The notes: generated from the sequence alone by a model not told the origin. 64,000 nucleotides of DNA from Ruoffia tabacinasalis (GCF_042652985.1 NZ_JBHSHQ010000016.1:36097-100096), one strand, 5' to 3'; shown: positions 7,833 through 16,935, counted from the stretch's first letter. Numbers and translations are program-made.

Positions 7833-10448
7833 ATGAGTGAAATTTTCGGAGATAATCACCGCGAAATTGAATCAATTAATCTCCCAGATGAAATGCGAAC
7901 GTCATTCCTTGACTATGCTATGAGTGTTATTGTCTCACGTGCTCTTCCAGATGTACGTGATGGTTTGAAACCTGTTCAGCGCCGTATTTTATATGGGATG
8001 AATGAATTGGGTGTGACACCAGATAAACCGCATAAAAAATCTGCACGTATTGTTGGGGACGTTATGGGGAAATATCACCCCCATGGGGACTCAGCAATCT
8101 ATGAAGCGATGGTACGTATGGCACAGCCTTTTAGTTACCGTCAATTATTAGTAGATGGACACGGGAACTTTGGTTCAGTCGATGGTGATGGAGCAGCGGC
8201 AATGCGTTATACGGAAGCACGTATGTCAAAAATTGCCTTGGAAATGCTGCGCGATATCAATAAAGATACTATTGATTTCCAAGATAACTATTCTCAAGAA
8301 GAGAAAGAACCAGTTGTATTACCTGCACGCTTTCCTAACCTATTGGTTAACGGTGCGGCTGGTATTGCGGTTGGGATGGCAACGAATATTCCACCTCATA
8401 ATTTAGGTGAAGTCATTGATGGTGTGGTTGCCTTAATGCACAATCCTGAAATTACTGTCGAAGAAATTATGGAACACATTCCAGGTCCAGATTTCCCAAC
8501 TGGTGGTATCGTTATGGGTAAATCAGGTATTCGTAAAGCCTATAAAACAGGTAAAGGAAAAATCATTATCCGTTCTAAAGTAGATATTGAACCCATCGGT
8601 AACGATCGTGAACGAATTATCGTTTCAGAATTACCCTATGGAGTAAACAAAGCAAATTTAGTTAAACGTATTGCTGAATTAGCGCGTGAGAAACGGATTG
8701 AAGGAATTACTTATGCCAACGATGAGTCTGCTCGTGAAGGGACGCGAGTTGTCATCGAGGTAAGACGTGATGTTTCTGCCAGTGTTGTATTGAATAACTT
8801 ATATAAATACACACCAATGCAAGTATCATTTGGTTTTAATATGCTTGCGATTGATGGTGGCGTACCCAAAGTCCTAGGTATTAAAGATATTCTTGATAAG
8901 TATTTAGATCACCAAATTGAAGTGATTCGTCGTAGAACTGAATTCGAGAAACGAAAAGCAGAAAATCGTGACCATATCTTACAAGGATTATTGATTGCTT
9001 TAGATCATATTGATGAAATTATTACGATTATCCGTTCATCTCGTGATGGTGAGACAGCTAAAACACAATTAATCGAAAATTACGGACTTACAGATGTCCA
9101 AGCACAAGCGATACTCGATATGCGTTTAGTTCGTTTAACTGGCTTAGAACGTGAAAAAATTGAGAAAGAACACAATGATTTACTCGCATTGATTGAACGC
9201 TTAACTGAGATTTTAAGTAACCAAGAGCGTATGTTTGAAATTATTGAAGATGAATTAACAGATTTAAAAACACGTTTTGGCGATGAACGTCGAACAGAAT
9301 TACAAATTGGGGAATTAATGAACATCGATGATGAAGATTTAATCGATGAAGAAGATGTATTAATCGCTTTAACTGCTAACGGATATGTGAAGCGAATGAC
9401 TCAAGATGAATTCCAAGTTCAAAACCGTGGTGGACGTGGTGTTAAAGGTATGGGCTTAGGAGATAACGATGAAATTCAAACACTTGTCTCAGCTTCAACC
9501 CATGATACCCTACTATTCTTTACGAACCTCGGACGCGTATTCAGCCTTAAAGGGTACGATATTCCAGAATACGGACGTCAGGCTAAAGGTTTACCAATCG
9601 TAAACTTAATTAGTCTTGGTACTGGAGAAGTAGTGAAACAAATTATTTCAGTGAATAAATCAACCGAAGAATCTGGTCAATCTGATAGTTACTTATTCTT
9701 TGTAACGCGAAGTGGTACAGCAAAACGTACTGATTCATCAGATTATTATAATATTCGTCAAAATGGATTAATCGCTATTAACTTAAAAGAAGGCGATGAA
9801 TTAGTCAATGTTATGGAAACAACGGGTGAACACAACATTATTATCGGAACACATAACGGAAACGCTATGACTTTCAATGAAAATGATGTTCGTGTGATGG
9901 GACGTACAGCCACAGGTGTCCGTGGTATTAAATTACGTGCTGACGATTATGTTGTAGGATCTGACGTATTGACTGATGAGCACGAAGTCTTAGTTGTAAC
10001 TGAAAATGGTTATGGTAAACGAACGCCTGCTTCAGAATATACTCCTAAAAACCGTGGGGGTCTTGGAGTGAAAACGTCCAATATTTCTGAGAAGAGTGGT
10101 AAATTATCAGGTATCGTGACTGTTAAAGGTGATGAAGACTTGATGATTATGACTGATCAAGGTGTTGTAATCAGATCACACGTTAGTGGGATTTCACAAA
10201 CATCTCGAGCTACCCTTGGTGTTCGTATGATTCGATTAGATGACGACGCTATTGTTAGTTCGATCGCTACGATTCCAGCAGCTGAGGAAGAAGCTACAGA
10301 AGAAGAGGTCATTGAACACATTGATGACGTCAAAGTTGACCGTGAGTCAGTAACTTCCGAAGATGTTGAACTCAATGAAGAATTATCAGAAAGAATTTCA
10401 GAAGCAGTAGAAGATACTGAAGAAGAGTTTGATGAAGATAACGAATAA
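7833..10448 (+). CDS. gyrA: DNA gyrase subunit A
   Basis: GyrA is the DNA breakage-reunion subunit of gyrase. In its 871 residues the catalytic tyrosine is Tyr126 in AAAMRYTEARMSK. The quinolone-resistance region reads YHPHGDSAIYEAMV with Ser87 and Glu91, i.e. unmutated by family comparison. The C-terminal beta-pinwheel carries a GyrA box QNRGGRGVKG. A long acidic tail (last ~50 residues, rich in Glu/Asp) ends the protein. The gene follows gyrB by 48 bases with a GAAAGGAAT ribosome binding site and ends at a two-way terminator shared with serA. Confidence 0.98.
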   Translation: MSEIFGDNHREIESINLPDEMRTSFLDYAMSVIVSRALPDVRDGLKPVQRRILYGMNELGVTPDKPHKKSARIVGDVMGKYHPHGDSAIYEAMVRMAQPFSYRQLLVDGHGNFGSVDGDGAAAMRYTEARMSKIALEMLRDINKDTIDFQDNYSQEEKEPVVLPARFPNLLVNGAAGIAVGMATNIPPHNLGEVIDGVVALMHNPEITVEEIMEHIPGPDFPTGGIVMGKSGIRKAYKTGKGKIIIRSKVDIEPIGNDRERIIVSELPYGVNKANLVKRIAELAREKRIEGITYANDESAREGTRVVIEVRRDVSASVVLNNLYKYTPMQVSFGFNMLAIDGGVPKVLGIKDILDKYLDHQIEVIRRRTEFEKRKAENRDHILQGLLIALDHIDEIITIIRSSRDGETAKTQLIENYGLTDVQAQAILDMRLVRLTGLEREKIEKEHNDLLALIERLTEILSNQERMFEIIEDELTDLKTRFGDERRTELQIGELMNIDDEDLIDEEDVLIALTANGYVKRMTQDEFQVQNRGGRGVKGMGLGDNDEIQTLVSASTHDTLLFFTNLGRVFSLKGYDIPEYGRQAKGLPIVNLISLGTGEVVKQIISVNKSTEESGQSDSYLFFVTRSGTAKRTDSSDYYNIRQNGLIAINLKEGDELVNVMETTGEHNIIIGTHNGNAMTFNENDVRVMGRTATGVRGIKLRADDYVVGSDVLTDEHEVLVVTENGYGKRTPASEYTPKNRGGLGVKTSNISEKSGKLSGIVTVKGDEDLMIMTDQGVVIRSHVSGISQTSRATLGVRMIRLDDDAIVSSIATIPAAEEEATEEEVIEHIDDVKVDRESVTSEDVELNEELSERISEAVEDTEEEFDEDNE

Positions 10449-10460
10449 TAAATGAACAAA

Positions 10461-10504
10461 GAAGCGACAAGCTTTCATCATTTGATGAGCTTATCGCTTC
10501 TTTT
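10461..10504. terminator. Two-way terminator between gyrA and serA
   Basis: GAAGCGA (10461-10467) pairs with TCGCTTC (10494-10500), with an inner AAGCT/AGCTT pairing, and T-rich sequence lies on both outer sides. It fits convergent transcripts ending from gyrA and serA. Confidence 0.7.
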
Positions 10505-10519
10505 ATGTGCATATTTTTC

Positions 10520-11713
10520 TTAGTTTGTTGAAGGTTTAAGATGTCGAACACGGACGACCCCTTCGATATTTTCTAGTGCAACCTTATCATTTGCTTCGAT
10601 GTCATCGTCTAAATCAATCATCGTACAAGCCCAGCCATTGCGAGGTTTGTTCGTTAATCGGTTAATATTTAGATTGTGTTGAGAAAGTACATGGGTAATT
10701 TGACCGATCATGTTCGGGATATTACGATGTAACACGGTTATACGGCTAATAGTTTGGATTGGACCAAAATTAATCGTCGGGAAATTCACTGAATGATGAA
10801 TGTTTCCGTTTTTCAAGTAGTCCATGACTTGGTCAATGACCATATTTGCTGCATTCGCTTCACTTTCAGGTGTTGAGGCACCAAGATGGGGAATATTAAT
10901 CGTATTTTTCATACTTAATGTTTTTTCATCTGGGAAATCAACCACATATTTACCAATACTTCCATTATTAATTGCGTCTTCCAAAGCATTTAAATCCACT
11001 AAACCACCACGGGCACAGTTAATAATGATTTGACCTTTTTTGGCTTCAGCTAATAATTCTGCATTTAAATAATTTTTTGTACTGTCATTGTATGGAATAT
11101 GTAATGTGATGTAATCACAGTTTTGCATAATATAATTAATATCATATTGAGTTTTTGTTGAGGGATTTAAGCCGAGAGCGTGTTGGACCGATAAGTATGG
11201 GTCATAACCGTAGACATCCATCCCTAAACCTAAACACATATTAGCAACAAGCACACCAATGGCACCTAAACCAATGATACCAATTTTCTTACCGGCTAAT
11301 TCGGGTCCAACAAATTGCTTTTTACCCGCCTCAACTTTTGAACCAATATCAGACTCGCCTATGAGTGTTTGTGTCCAGTCTAAGGCCGATTCAATGTTTC
11401 TTGAAGACATGATCAAAGCAGATAGAACTAACTCTTTAACGCCGTTTGCGTTGGCTCCTGGTGCATTTGCAACAACAATTCCCTTCTCGGTCAATTCATC
11501 AATTGGGATATTGTTAACACCTGAACCTGCTCGGCCGACAAATTTTAAATTCTCTGGCAAGTCCATCTGATGCATATCAGCACTTCTTACAATAATGGCA
11601 TCTGCTTCGGAATCACTATGATTTAAAGTAAATTCGTGTGTTAGCTTACTTAATGCATTGGCATCAATATTGTTTAATGTTTTAATTTTAAATCTTTTTT
11701 CTGTATAGCTCAT
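10520..11713 (-). CDS. serA: D-3-phosphoglycerate dehydrogenase with ACT domain
   Basis: SerA oxidises 3-phosphoglycerate to 3-phosphohydroxypyruvate with NAD+, the first step of serine synthesis. Its 397 residues contain the substrate domain, a Rossmann NAD site GIIGLGAIGVLVANM, the catalytic region with Arg in INCARGGLVD, and the general-acid His in HLGASTPESEANAANM. A C-terminal ACT domain (ISRITVLHRNIPNMIGQITH...) probably gives serine control. The length fits the short class with a single ACT domain. Its ATG overlaps the serC stop by 4 bases (ATGA), so the pair is coupled. No serB is in the window. Confidence 0.94.
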   Translation of the reverse strand: MSYTEKRFKIKTLNNIDANALSKLTHEFTLNHSDSEADAIIVRSADMHQMDLPENLKFVGRAGSGVNNIPIDELTEKGIVVANAPGANANGVKELVLSALIMSSRNIESALDWTQTLIGESDIGSKVEAGKKQFVGPELAGKKIGIIGLGAIGVLVANMCLGLGMDVYGYDPYLSVQHALGLNPSTKTQYDINYIMQNCDYITLHIPYNDSTKNYLNAELLAEAKKGQIIINCARGGLVDLNALEDAINNGSIGKYVVDFPDEKTLSMKNTINIPHLGASTPESEANAANMVIDQVMDYLKNGNIHHSVNFPTINFGPIQTISRITVLHRNIPNMIGQITHVLSQHNLNINRLTNKPRNGWACTMIDLDDDIEANDKVALENIEGVVRVRHLKPSTN

Positions 11714-12810
11714 TTTGTACCTCGCTTATTATCATTTTCAAAGACTTTCATAAAGTTAATGAGTGCATCGATACCTTCCATCGGCATGGCGTTATAGATA
11801 CTCGCACGCATGCCACCGACTGATCGGTGTCCTTTCAAGTTATGTAGACCTTTTTCTTGGGCTTCTTTAGCGAAAGCTTTATCTAAATCCTCTGAATCGG
11901 TTCTAAAAGTCACATTCATAATTGAACGGTTCTCTTTACGAGCTGTCCCTTGATAGAAATCACTTTGGTCAATGTAATCATAAAGTTTAGCCGTTTTCTC
12001 TTTATTGATTGCTTCGATGGCTTTCACACCACCTTGCTCTTCTAACCAAGCAAATACTTGACCAGCTACATAAATAGCAAAAGTAGGAGGTGTGTTGTAC
12101 ATTGAATCTTTATCAATTTGTGTCGCATAATCGAGCATTGTAGGCGTGATATCTTGAGCCTTACCTACTAGGTCTTTACGCACAATGACAACAGTTAGAC
12201 CCGCTGGTCCCATATTTTTTTGAGCTCCAGCATAGATTAGGCCAAATTTAGTGACATCATACTCTTCTGAAAGAATATTCGATGACATATCAGCGACTAA
12301 AGGAATATTGTCAAATTGAGGGAGCTCCTCTGGTTTAAAACGCGTTCCATAGATTGTATTGTTCAAACACAAATGTACATAATCAGCATCTGGACGGACA
12401 TTAATAGCGTCATTATTTGGAATATATGTAAAATCATCCTCTTCAGTACTTGCTGCGACTTGAATATCACCGTAGCGAATGGCTTCTTTATAAGCTTTTT
12501 TAGAGAAACTTCCTGTTAAGATATAATCAGCTTTACCTGATTGATTTAATAAATTTAATGGTACACTTGAAAACTGAGTCGATGCCCCACCTTGTAAAAA
12601 TAAAATTTCGTAAGTATCTGGAATATTCATTAAGTTGCGTAATGATTGTTTAGCATTCTCATGAATTTCCATGTAGGATGGAGATCGGTGGCTCATTTCC
12701 ATAACAGATAGGCCTTGCCCTTGGTAATTTGTTAGGTTTTTACTAACATTTTCTAATACTGAAACTGGCAGTGTAGATGGTCCTGCAGAGAAATTATAAA
12801 TGCGATTCAT
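11710..12810 (-). CDS. serC: Phosphoserine aminotransferase
   Basis: SerC is a PLP enzyme that transfers an amino group from glutamate to 3-phosphohydroxypyruvate, giving O-phosphoserine; it can also act in vitamin B6 synthesis. The 366 residues begin with the family hallmark NFSAGPSTLP. The PLP lysine is in YAGAQKNMGPAGLTVVIV, and the end has the conserved GHRSVGGMRASIYNAMP. The ribosome binding site is AAAGGAG before the ATG at 12810. It is first in a two-gene leftward operon with serA. An imperfect palindrome overlaps its likely -10 region. Confidence 0.95.
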   Translation of the reverse strand: MNRIYNFSAGPSTLPVSVLENVSKNLTNYQGQGLSVMEMSHRSPSYMEIHENAKQSLRNLMNIPDTYEILFLQGGASTQFSSVPLNLLNQSGKADYILTGSFSKKAYKEAIRYGDIQVAASTEEDDFTYIPNNDAINVRPDADYVHLCLNNTIYGTRFKPEELPQFDNIPLVADMSSNILSEEYDVTKFGLIYAGAQKNMGPAGLTVVIVRKDLVGKAQDITPTMLDYATQIDKDSMYNTPPTFAIYVAGQVFAWLEEQGGVKAIEAINKEKTAKLYDYIDQSDFYQGTARKENRSIMNVTFRTDSEDLDKAFAKEAQEKGLHNLKGHRSVGGMRASIYNAMPMEGIDALINFMKVFENDNKRGTK

Positions 12811-12833
12811 CTTAAACGCTCCTTTTTAATTAA

Positions 12834-12852
12834 TGATATGATCATTATATCA
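12834..12852. promoter_or_regulatory. 19-bp near-perfect palindrome overlapping the serC -10 region
   Basis: TGATATGATCATTATATCA reads almost identically on both strands, with one symmetric mismatch pair and a central base. On the minus strand it overlaps TATAAT about 34-39 bases before the serC ATG. It could be an operator; no regulator is identifiable. Confidence 0.4.
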
Positions 12853-12934
12853 CAAAATAAAGAAAAACTAAGGGGTTTATTAAAATAAGATGAAAATAAT
12901 GTAAAATATCTCATAAAAAACTTTCAAATAAAGC

Positions 12935-12963
12935 TTGTAATCAAATGATGATAATTGTATAAT
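12935..12963 (+). promoter_or_regulatory. Predicted promoter of the rpsF-ssb-rpsR operon
   Basis: TTGTAA (12935-12940), 17-base spacer, TATAAT (12958-12963). The leader that follows contains a short hairpin GAGTAT/ATACTC at about 12973-12990. I could not recognise the known S6:S18 leader motif with confidence. Confidence 0.55.
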
Positions 12964-13045
12964 TCATAGATGTGAGTATTTAACTATACTCTCCTTGCTC
13001 TAATATTTTTTTAGGGCCATCAGACCAAAAGGAGGTGCAAGCCAA

Positions 13046-13345
13046 ATGAGCCAAACAACAAAATACGAAATTTTATATATTATCCGTCCTGACTTAAACG
13101 AAGACGAGAAAAATGAATTAGTAGAACGTTTCGATGGTATCTTAACAGCAAACGGAACTACAATTGTTGAGTCGAAAGACTGGGCAAAACGTCGCTTAGC
13201 ATATGAGATTAATGATTATAAAGAAGGAATTTATCATTTAATCACTGCTGAAGCTTCAGATGCTACAGGAATCAACGAATTCGACCGTTTAGCTGCGATC
13301 AATCGCGGAATCTTACGTTTTATGATTACTAAAGTAGAAGCTTAA
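13046..13345 (+). CDS. rpsF: 30S ribosomal protein S6
   Basis: S6 forms a heterodimer with S18 on the platform of the small subunit. The 99-residue protein has the S6 pattern YEILYIIRPDLNEDEKNELV at the start, the middle KDWAKRRLAYEINDYKEGIY and the final INRGILRFMITKVEA. An AAAGGAGGTG ribosome binding site precedes the ATG. It is first in the conserved rpsF-ssb-rpsR operon; a perfect parS-like site lies directly after its stop codon. Confidence 0.97.
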   Translation: MSQTTKYEILYIIRPDLNEDEKNELVERFDGILTANGTTIVESKDWAKRRLAYEINDYKEGIYHLITAEASDATGINEFDRLAAINRGILRFMITKVEA

Positions 13346-13347
13346 TT

Positions 13348-13363
13348 TGTTTCACGTGAAACA
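13348..13363. promoter_or_regulatory. parS: parS site (perfect match to the Bacillus consensus)
   Basis: The 16-bp palindrome TGTTTCACGTGAAACA matches TGTTNCACGTGAAACA, the ParB/Spo0J binding site, at every position. It lies in the 38-base rpsF-ssb gap about 12 kb from oriC, as expected for origin-proximal centromere sites. ParB loaded here would recruit SMC/condensin. Confidence 0.88.
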
Positions 13364-13383
13364 CTTTGAAGGAGGATGTAATT

Positions 13384-13935
13384 GTGAACACAGTTCAATT
13401 AGTGGGACGTTTGACACGAGAAGTTGACTTGAAGTTTACTTCGTCAGGTATTGCAGTAGGTACTTTTACCATAGCCGTTAATCGCAATTTTACTAATCAA
13501 CAAGGTGAGCGTGAAGCCGATTTTATTAGTTGCGTAATCTGGCGTAAATCAGCAGAAAACTTTGCTAACTTTACCCGTAAAGGATCTCAAGTTGGAGTCG
13601 AAGGACGTATTCAAACACGTAATTACGAAAACCAACAAGGTCAACGTGTCTATGTTACTGAAGTAGTTGTAGAACAGTTCCATTTATTGGAGCCACGTTC
13701 AGTTACAGAACAAAGACCTGCGGATACTAGCAACAATAATAGCAGTAGTAGTTATGGTGGCGGACAAAGTTATAACAATAACAACTCTCAAAACCAACAA
13801 AACAACTACAACAATAACCAATCATCATATCAAAACAATAATTCAAATAACAATAGTGGAGGATTCGGTAACTCACCATTTAACATGGAAGATGGCACGC
13901 CAGTTGACATCTCTGAAGATGACTTACCATTCTAA
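13384..13935 (+). CDS. ssb: Single-stranded DNA-binding protein
   Basis: SSB coats single-stranded DNA during replication and recombination. The 183-residue protein has an OB-fold (about 1-105: NTVQLVGRLTREVDLKFT, FISCVIWRKSAENFANF). A long low-complexity linker rich in Asn, Gln, Ser and Gly (~115-165) follows, and the acidic tip ends DISEDDLPF, the partner-binding tail. I start it at the GTG at 13384. A longer frame from TTG 13366 would run through the AAGGAGG ribosome binding site itself. It sits between rpsF and rpsR in their operon. Confidence 0.96.
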   Translation: MNTVQLVGRLTREVDLKFTSSGIAVGTFTIAVNRNFTNQQGEREADFISCVIWRKSAENFANFTRKGSQVGVEGRIQTRNYENQQGQRVYVTEVVVEQFHLLEPRSVTEQRPADTSNNNSSSSYGGGQSYNNNNSQNQQNNYNNNQSSYQNNNSNNNSGGFGNSPFNMEDGTPVDISEDDLPF

Positions 13936-13976
13936 TCTTTCAACATTCGTTTAAAATATAAAGGAGGATAACACCT

Positions 13977-14210
13977 ATGGGACAACGTCGTGGTGGAAGA
14001 CGCAGAAAAAAAGTATGTTTTTTCTGTGCAAATCATATTGATCACCCTGATTATAAAGACGTGGATTTAGTTAGCCGTTTCGTATCTGAAAAAGGTAAAA
14101 TTTTACCTCGTCGAGTTACAGGTACTTGTGCTAAACATCAACGTACTTTAACTTCAACAGTTAAACGTACTCGTATTATGGCACTAATTCCATTTACAAT
14201 TAAAGACTAA
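13977..14210 (+). CDS. rpsR: 30S ribosomal protein S18
   Basis: S18 binds the 30S platform as partner of S6. The 77 residues include KVCFFCANHIDHPDYKDVDL and GKILPRRVTGTCAKHQR, the S18 signature. The cysteines CFFC plus a later Cys are those of the zinc-binding (C+) S18 form. An AAGGAGG ribosome binding site precedes the ATG. It is last in the rpsF-ssb-rpsR operon, followed by a clear terminator. Confidence 0.97.
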   Translation: MGQRRGGRRRKKVCFFCANHIDHPDYKDVDLVSRFVSEKGKILPRRVTGTCAKHQRTLTSTVKRTRIMALIPFTIKD

Positions 14211-14221
14211 TTTAATTAGCT

Positions 14222-14255
14222 GAGAGTAGGACCTTGTGTTCTACTCTCTTTTTTT
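14222..14255 (+). terminator. Terminator after rpsR
   Basis: GAGAGTAG (14222-14229) pairs with CTACTCTC (14241-14248), followed by a T-run. Confidence 0.85.
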
Positions 14256-14273
14256 ATTGACGCATAACATAAA

Positions 14274-14289
14274 TGTTTCACATGAAACT
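14274..14289. promoter_or_regulatory. parS-like site (degenerate), upstream of gdpP
   Basis: TGTTTCACATGAAACT differs from the parS consensus at two positions (central G to A, last A to T). It is intergenic, within 1 kb of the perfect site. Confidence 0.55.
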
Positions 14290-14391
14290 TTTAACTTATT
14301 TTCTAGCAAGTTAGTAAACTTCGGAACAATAGCATTAGAACATTGATTATGTTAAAATACTTAGTATATTATTAATTAGATGAGGTGAAAT

Positions 14392-14919
14392 ATGTTTAAC
14401 AAAGAAAGACTTAAAGCATTCTTTGAACAATTTCATTCATTAGATATTAGTTGGCAAATTTATAGTTTAGTCATTTTATATACAATCATTATGCTTGCTG
14501 CATTAATGTTACGCTGGGAAATCGGTGTAATGCTTTTTATACTATTAATTGCAGTTGTCGTATTTTTTGTGTTTAATTATGAAAACTTTATTCGTAACTT
14601 AAGTACAATGGCGAGTCGCCTCTCTCAATCAGTACGAGGTGCACAGGAAGATGCAATGTACCGCTCTCCTATTGGAATCCTATTATATGGTCAAGATTCC
14701 AATCATCGCATTAAGTGGGTCAATCCAGCGATGCAACATTTGTTTGGATCACAAGAGTTACTTGGAGAACCACTAGTATCTATAAATAAAGAGTTTGATA
14801 AAATGGTAGCAATTGAATCTGATAAACATTGGCATACGGTTCCTTTTATGGACCGATATTACCGAGTATTACACCAAACAGATGTGAAAGCATTATATAT
14901 GATTGATGTAACAGATTAA
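14392..14919 (+). pseudogene. gdpP: gdpP 5' part: membrane and PAS-like domain of c-di-AMP phosphodiesterase, ended by an in-frame TAA
   Basis: This 175-codon frame encodes the N-terminal third of GdpP (YybT), the membrane phosphodiesterase that degrades cyclic di-AMP. It has two transmembrane helices (~20-40 and 43-63) and a degenerate PAS domain (RSPIGILLYGQDSNHRIKW onward). It stops at TAA 14917-14919, after YMIDVTD. The reading frame then continues without a shift into the GGDEF-like and DHH domains (14920-16395), so one stop codon splits an otherwise intact gene. The usual GdpP is ~655-660 residues; the two parts plus the stop make 668 codons. A true nonsense mutation, a sequencing error and translation in two pieces cannot be told apart here. 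Confidence 0.85.
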
Positions 14920-16395
14920 GTGTTGATTCGAGAACAAAAGAAATTCGATCAAGTTGTATTCGGTTATCTTTTCTTGGATGACTATAACGAGATTGTAGAA
15001 ACACTCGATGATCAACAGGCAACCAATTTTGACTCTATTATATTGAATGATATCAATGAATGGGCTGAATCCTATGGCGTTTTTACTAAACGAATCAATG
15101 AGGAAAAATTTATTCTACTTCTAAACCAATATGTGCTTGATAAACTTGAAAAAGATAAATTTAAGTTTTTCGATGAGATGCGTGAACGCAATTCTTTAAG
15201 AAATATGCCATTATCAATTAGTATTGGCGTATCTTATCCAGATTCACCAAGTTATCGTATTGATGACTTATCAGACCAAGCACAACTTAACTTAGATTTA
15301 GCGCTTGGACGCGGCGGCGACCAAATTGTCGTTCGATCGCAGTCTGGTAAAGCAAGATTTTATGGTGGTAAGACAAATCCTACAGAGAAACGTACAAACA
15401 TAAAATCACGACTAGTTTTTCAAGCCTTACGCACGTCAATTCAACAAGCGGAACAAATACTCATATCTGGCCATAAAACCCCTGATATGGACTCTATGGG
15501 CTCTGCAATAGGTATTTATAAGATTGTCAGATCCTTTGGGGTCCCAGCTCGTATTCTGATTAATGAAGATGAGTTTAATCAAGATATTCGTCAGTTATTG
15601 GCCTTAGATCAAGCTCGTTACTTATGGGATGAAGATATCTTCGTTAATAAAGAAGAAGCTGAAAAATATATGTCTGATGAAACTTTAATGATTTTAGTCG
15701 ATCATCATCGTCCGTCATTAAGTGAAGCTGAAGAATTGATAAATGGACATGATGTGGTTATTATTGACCATCACCGTCGTGGTGAGGAGTTCCCAGAGCA
15801 AACGGTCCTGACATATATCGAACCTTATGCGTCGTCAACATCAGAGTTGATTACTGAATTCTTCATTAATATGCGTAATACGAATGAAGCATTAAATAAG
15901 TTTGAGGCAACAGCATTACTTGCTGGGGTGATTGTAGATACGAATAATTTCTCATCAAGAACAGGTTCAAGAACTTTTGATGTAGCAAGTTATTTAAAAT
16001 CTCGTGGAGCAGACCGTGTTCAAATCCAACGCTTACTTAAAGAAGATTTATCAAACTTAATTGAGCGTAACAAACTATTAGAGCATACAAAATTTGTCAA
16101 AGATGGCTATGCAGTTATTATTGGACCTAATGAAGAAGTTTTTGATAATATAACAGCGTCACAAACTGCTGATGTTTTACTAGACGTTAAAGGTGTTGAA
16201 GCTTCCTTTGTTATCTACCGTAGAAGTGATTCTGTTGTAGGGATTAGCGCACGAAGTTTAGGAAGTATTAACGTCCAAACGATTATGGAAAGATTAGGTG
16301 GCGGAGGTCATTTATCGAATGCGGCGACGCAAATTGAAGATAAATCGACTGAAGAGGTCTATATTCAATTATCAGAAGAAATAAATAAAGAATAA
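14920..16395 (+). CDS. gdpP: gdpP 3' part: degenerate GGDEF plus DHH/DHHA1 phosphodiesterase domains
   Basis: This is the in-frame continuation of gdpP after the TAA. It begins GTG TTG directly behind the stop and has no recognisable ribosome binding site. Its domains are a degenerate GGDEF (signature reduced to LGRGGDQIVV), then DHH with HKTPDMDSMGSAIG (metal-binding DxD), ILVDHHRPS, VIIDHHRR and GVIVDTNNFSSRTG. DHHA1 with the GGGGHLSNAATQ substrate loop completes it. All catalytic motifs of the c-di-AMP phosphodiesterase are intact. If translated alone by reinitiation at TAAGTG it would be a soluble 491-residue enzyme lacking membrane and PAS control. It runs into rplI and dnaC, the normal order. 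Confidence 0.85.
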   Translation: MLIREQKKFDQVVFGYLFLDDYNEIVETLDDQQATNFDSIILNDINEWAESYGVFTKRINEEKFILLLNQYVLDKLEKDKFKFFDEMRERNSLRNMPLSISIGVSYPDSPSYRIDDLSDQAQLNLDLALGRGGDQIVVRSQSGKARFYGGKTNPTEKRTNIKSRLVFQALRTSIQQAEQILISGHKTPDMDSMGSAIGIYKIVRSFGVPARILINEDEFNQDIRQLLALDQARYLWDEDIFVNKEEAEKYMSDETLMILVDHHRPSLSEAEELINGHDVVIIDHHRRGEEFPEQTVLTYIEPYASSTSELITEFFINMRNTNEALNKFEATALLAGVIVDTNNFSSRTGSRTFDVASYLKSRGADRVQIQRLLKEDLSNLIERNKLLEHTKFVKDGYAVIIGPNEEVFDNITASQTADVLLDVKGVEASFVIYRRSDSVVGISARSLGSINVQTIMERLGGGGHLSNAATQIEDKSTEEVYIQLSEEINKE

Positions 16396-16407
16396 GGAGG
16401 ACTTTGA

Positions 16408-16860
16408 ATGAAAGTAATTCTATTGAAAGATGTCAAGAAACAAGGTAAAAAAGGTGATGTGATTGAAGTATCAGATGGTTACGGACGTAATTATCTAATC
16501 AAGAACAACCTTGCTAAAGTAGCGGATGGTGCAGCTTTAAATCAGCTGAAATCTAAAAAAGAAGCTGAAGCTAGACTGGCTAAAGAAGAATTAGCTGAAT
16601 CTAAAGAAATTAAAGAAGCCATTGAAAAAGAAGAGACAGTTGTTACGATTGCAGCTAAAACAGGTGAAGATGGTCGATTATTCGGTACTATCCCTTCTAA
16701 ACAAATTGCAGAAGAGCTTGAAAAGCAATATAACATCGAGGTTGATCGCCGTAAGATCCAATTAGGTGAAAATTTAAACTCTTTAGGACGTTACAACGTT
16801 CCAGTGAAACTTCATAGTGAAGTCTCAGCAGATATTAAAGTACATATCGTTGAACAATAG
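16408..16860 (+). CDS. rplI: 50S ribosomal protein L9
   Basis: L9 is an elongated protein at the base of the L1 stalk that bridges neighbouring ribosomes. The 150 residues begin MKVILLKDVKKQGKKGDVIEV with GYGRNYLIKNNLA, the N-terminal rRNA-binding domain. A charged central helix (~40-75) leads to the C-terminal domain (AKTGEDGRLFGTIPSKQI). An AAGGAGG ribosome binding site lies before the ATG, 12 bases after gdpP, so the two are cotranscribed. A degenerate parS-like palindrome and a terminator follow. Confidence 0.97.
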   Translation: MKVILLKDVKKQGKKGDVIEVSDGYGRNYLIKNNLAKVADGAALNQLKSKKEAEARLAKEELAESKEIKEAIEKEETVVTIAAKTGEDGRLFGTIPSKQIAEELEKQYNIEVDRRKIQLGENLNSLGRYNVPVKLHSEVSADIKVHIVEQ

Positions 16861-16874
16861 TTTCATATGAAACA
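16859..16874. promoter_or_regulatory. parS-like palindrome (weak) after rplI
   Basis: AGTTTCATATGAAACA keeps both half-site cores (GTTTCA/TGAAAC) but has TA in place of the central CG and one end mismatch. Intergenic; a weak candidate. Confidence 0.4.
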
Positions 16875-16887
16875 TTTTAAGCATTTT

Positions 16888-16935
16888 AATAGTGTATTCA
16901 TTTGGTATTCAAACCAATGAATACACTATTTTTAT
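16888..16935 (+). terminator. Terminator after rplI
   Basis: A long stem pairs AATAGTGTATTCATT (16888-16902) with AATGAATACACTATT (16916-16930) and is followed by T-rich sequence. Confidence 0.75.

Noticed and set aside
13754..13954. 66-codon ORF in the 3' part of ssb
   Set aside because: Threonine/isoleucine-rich shadow of the Asn/Gln-rich linker in another frame.
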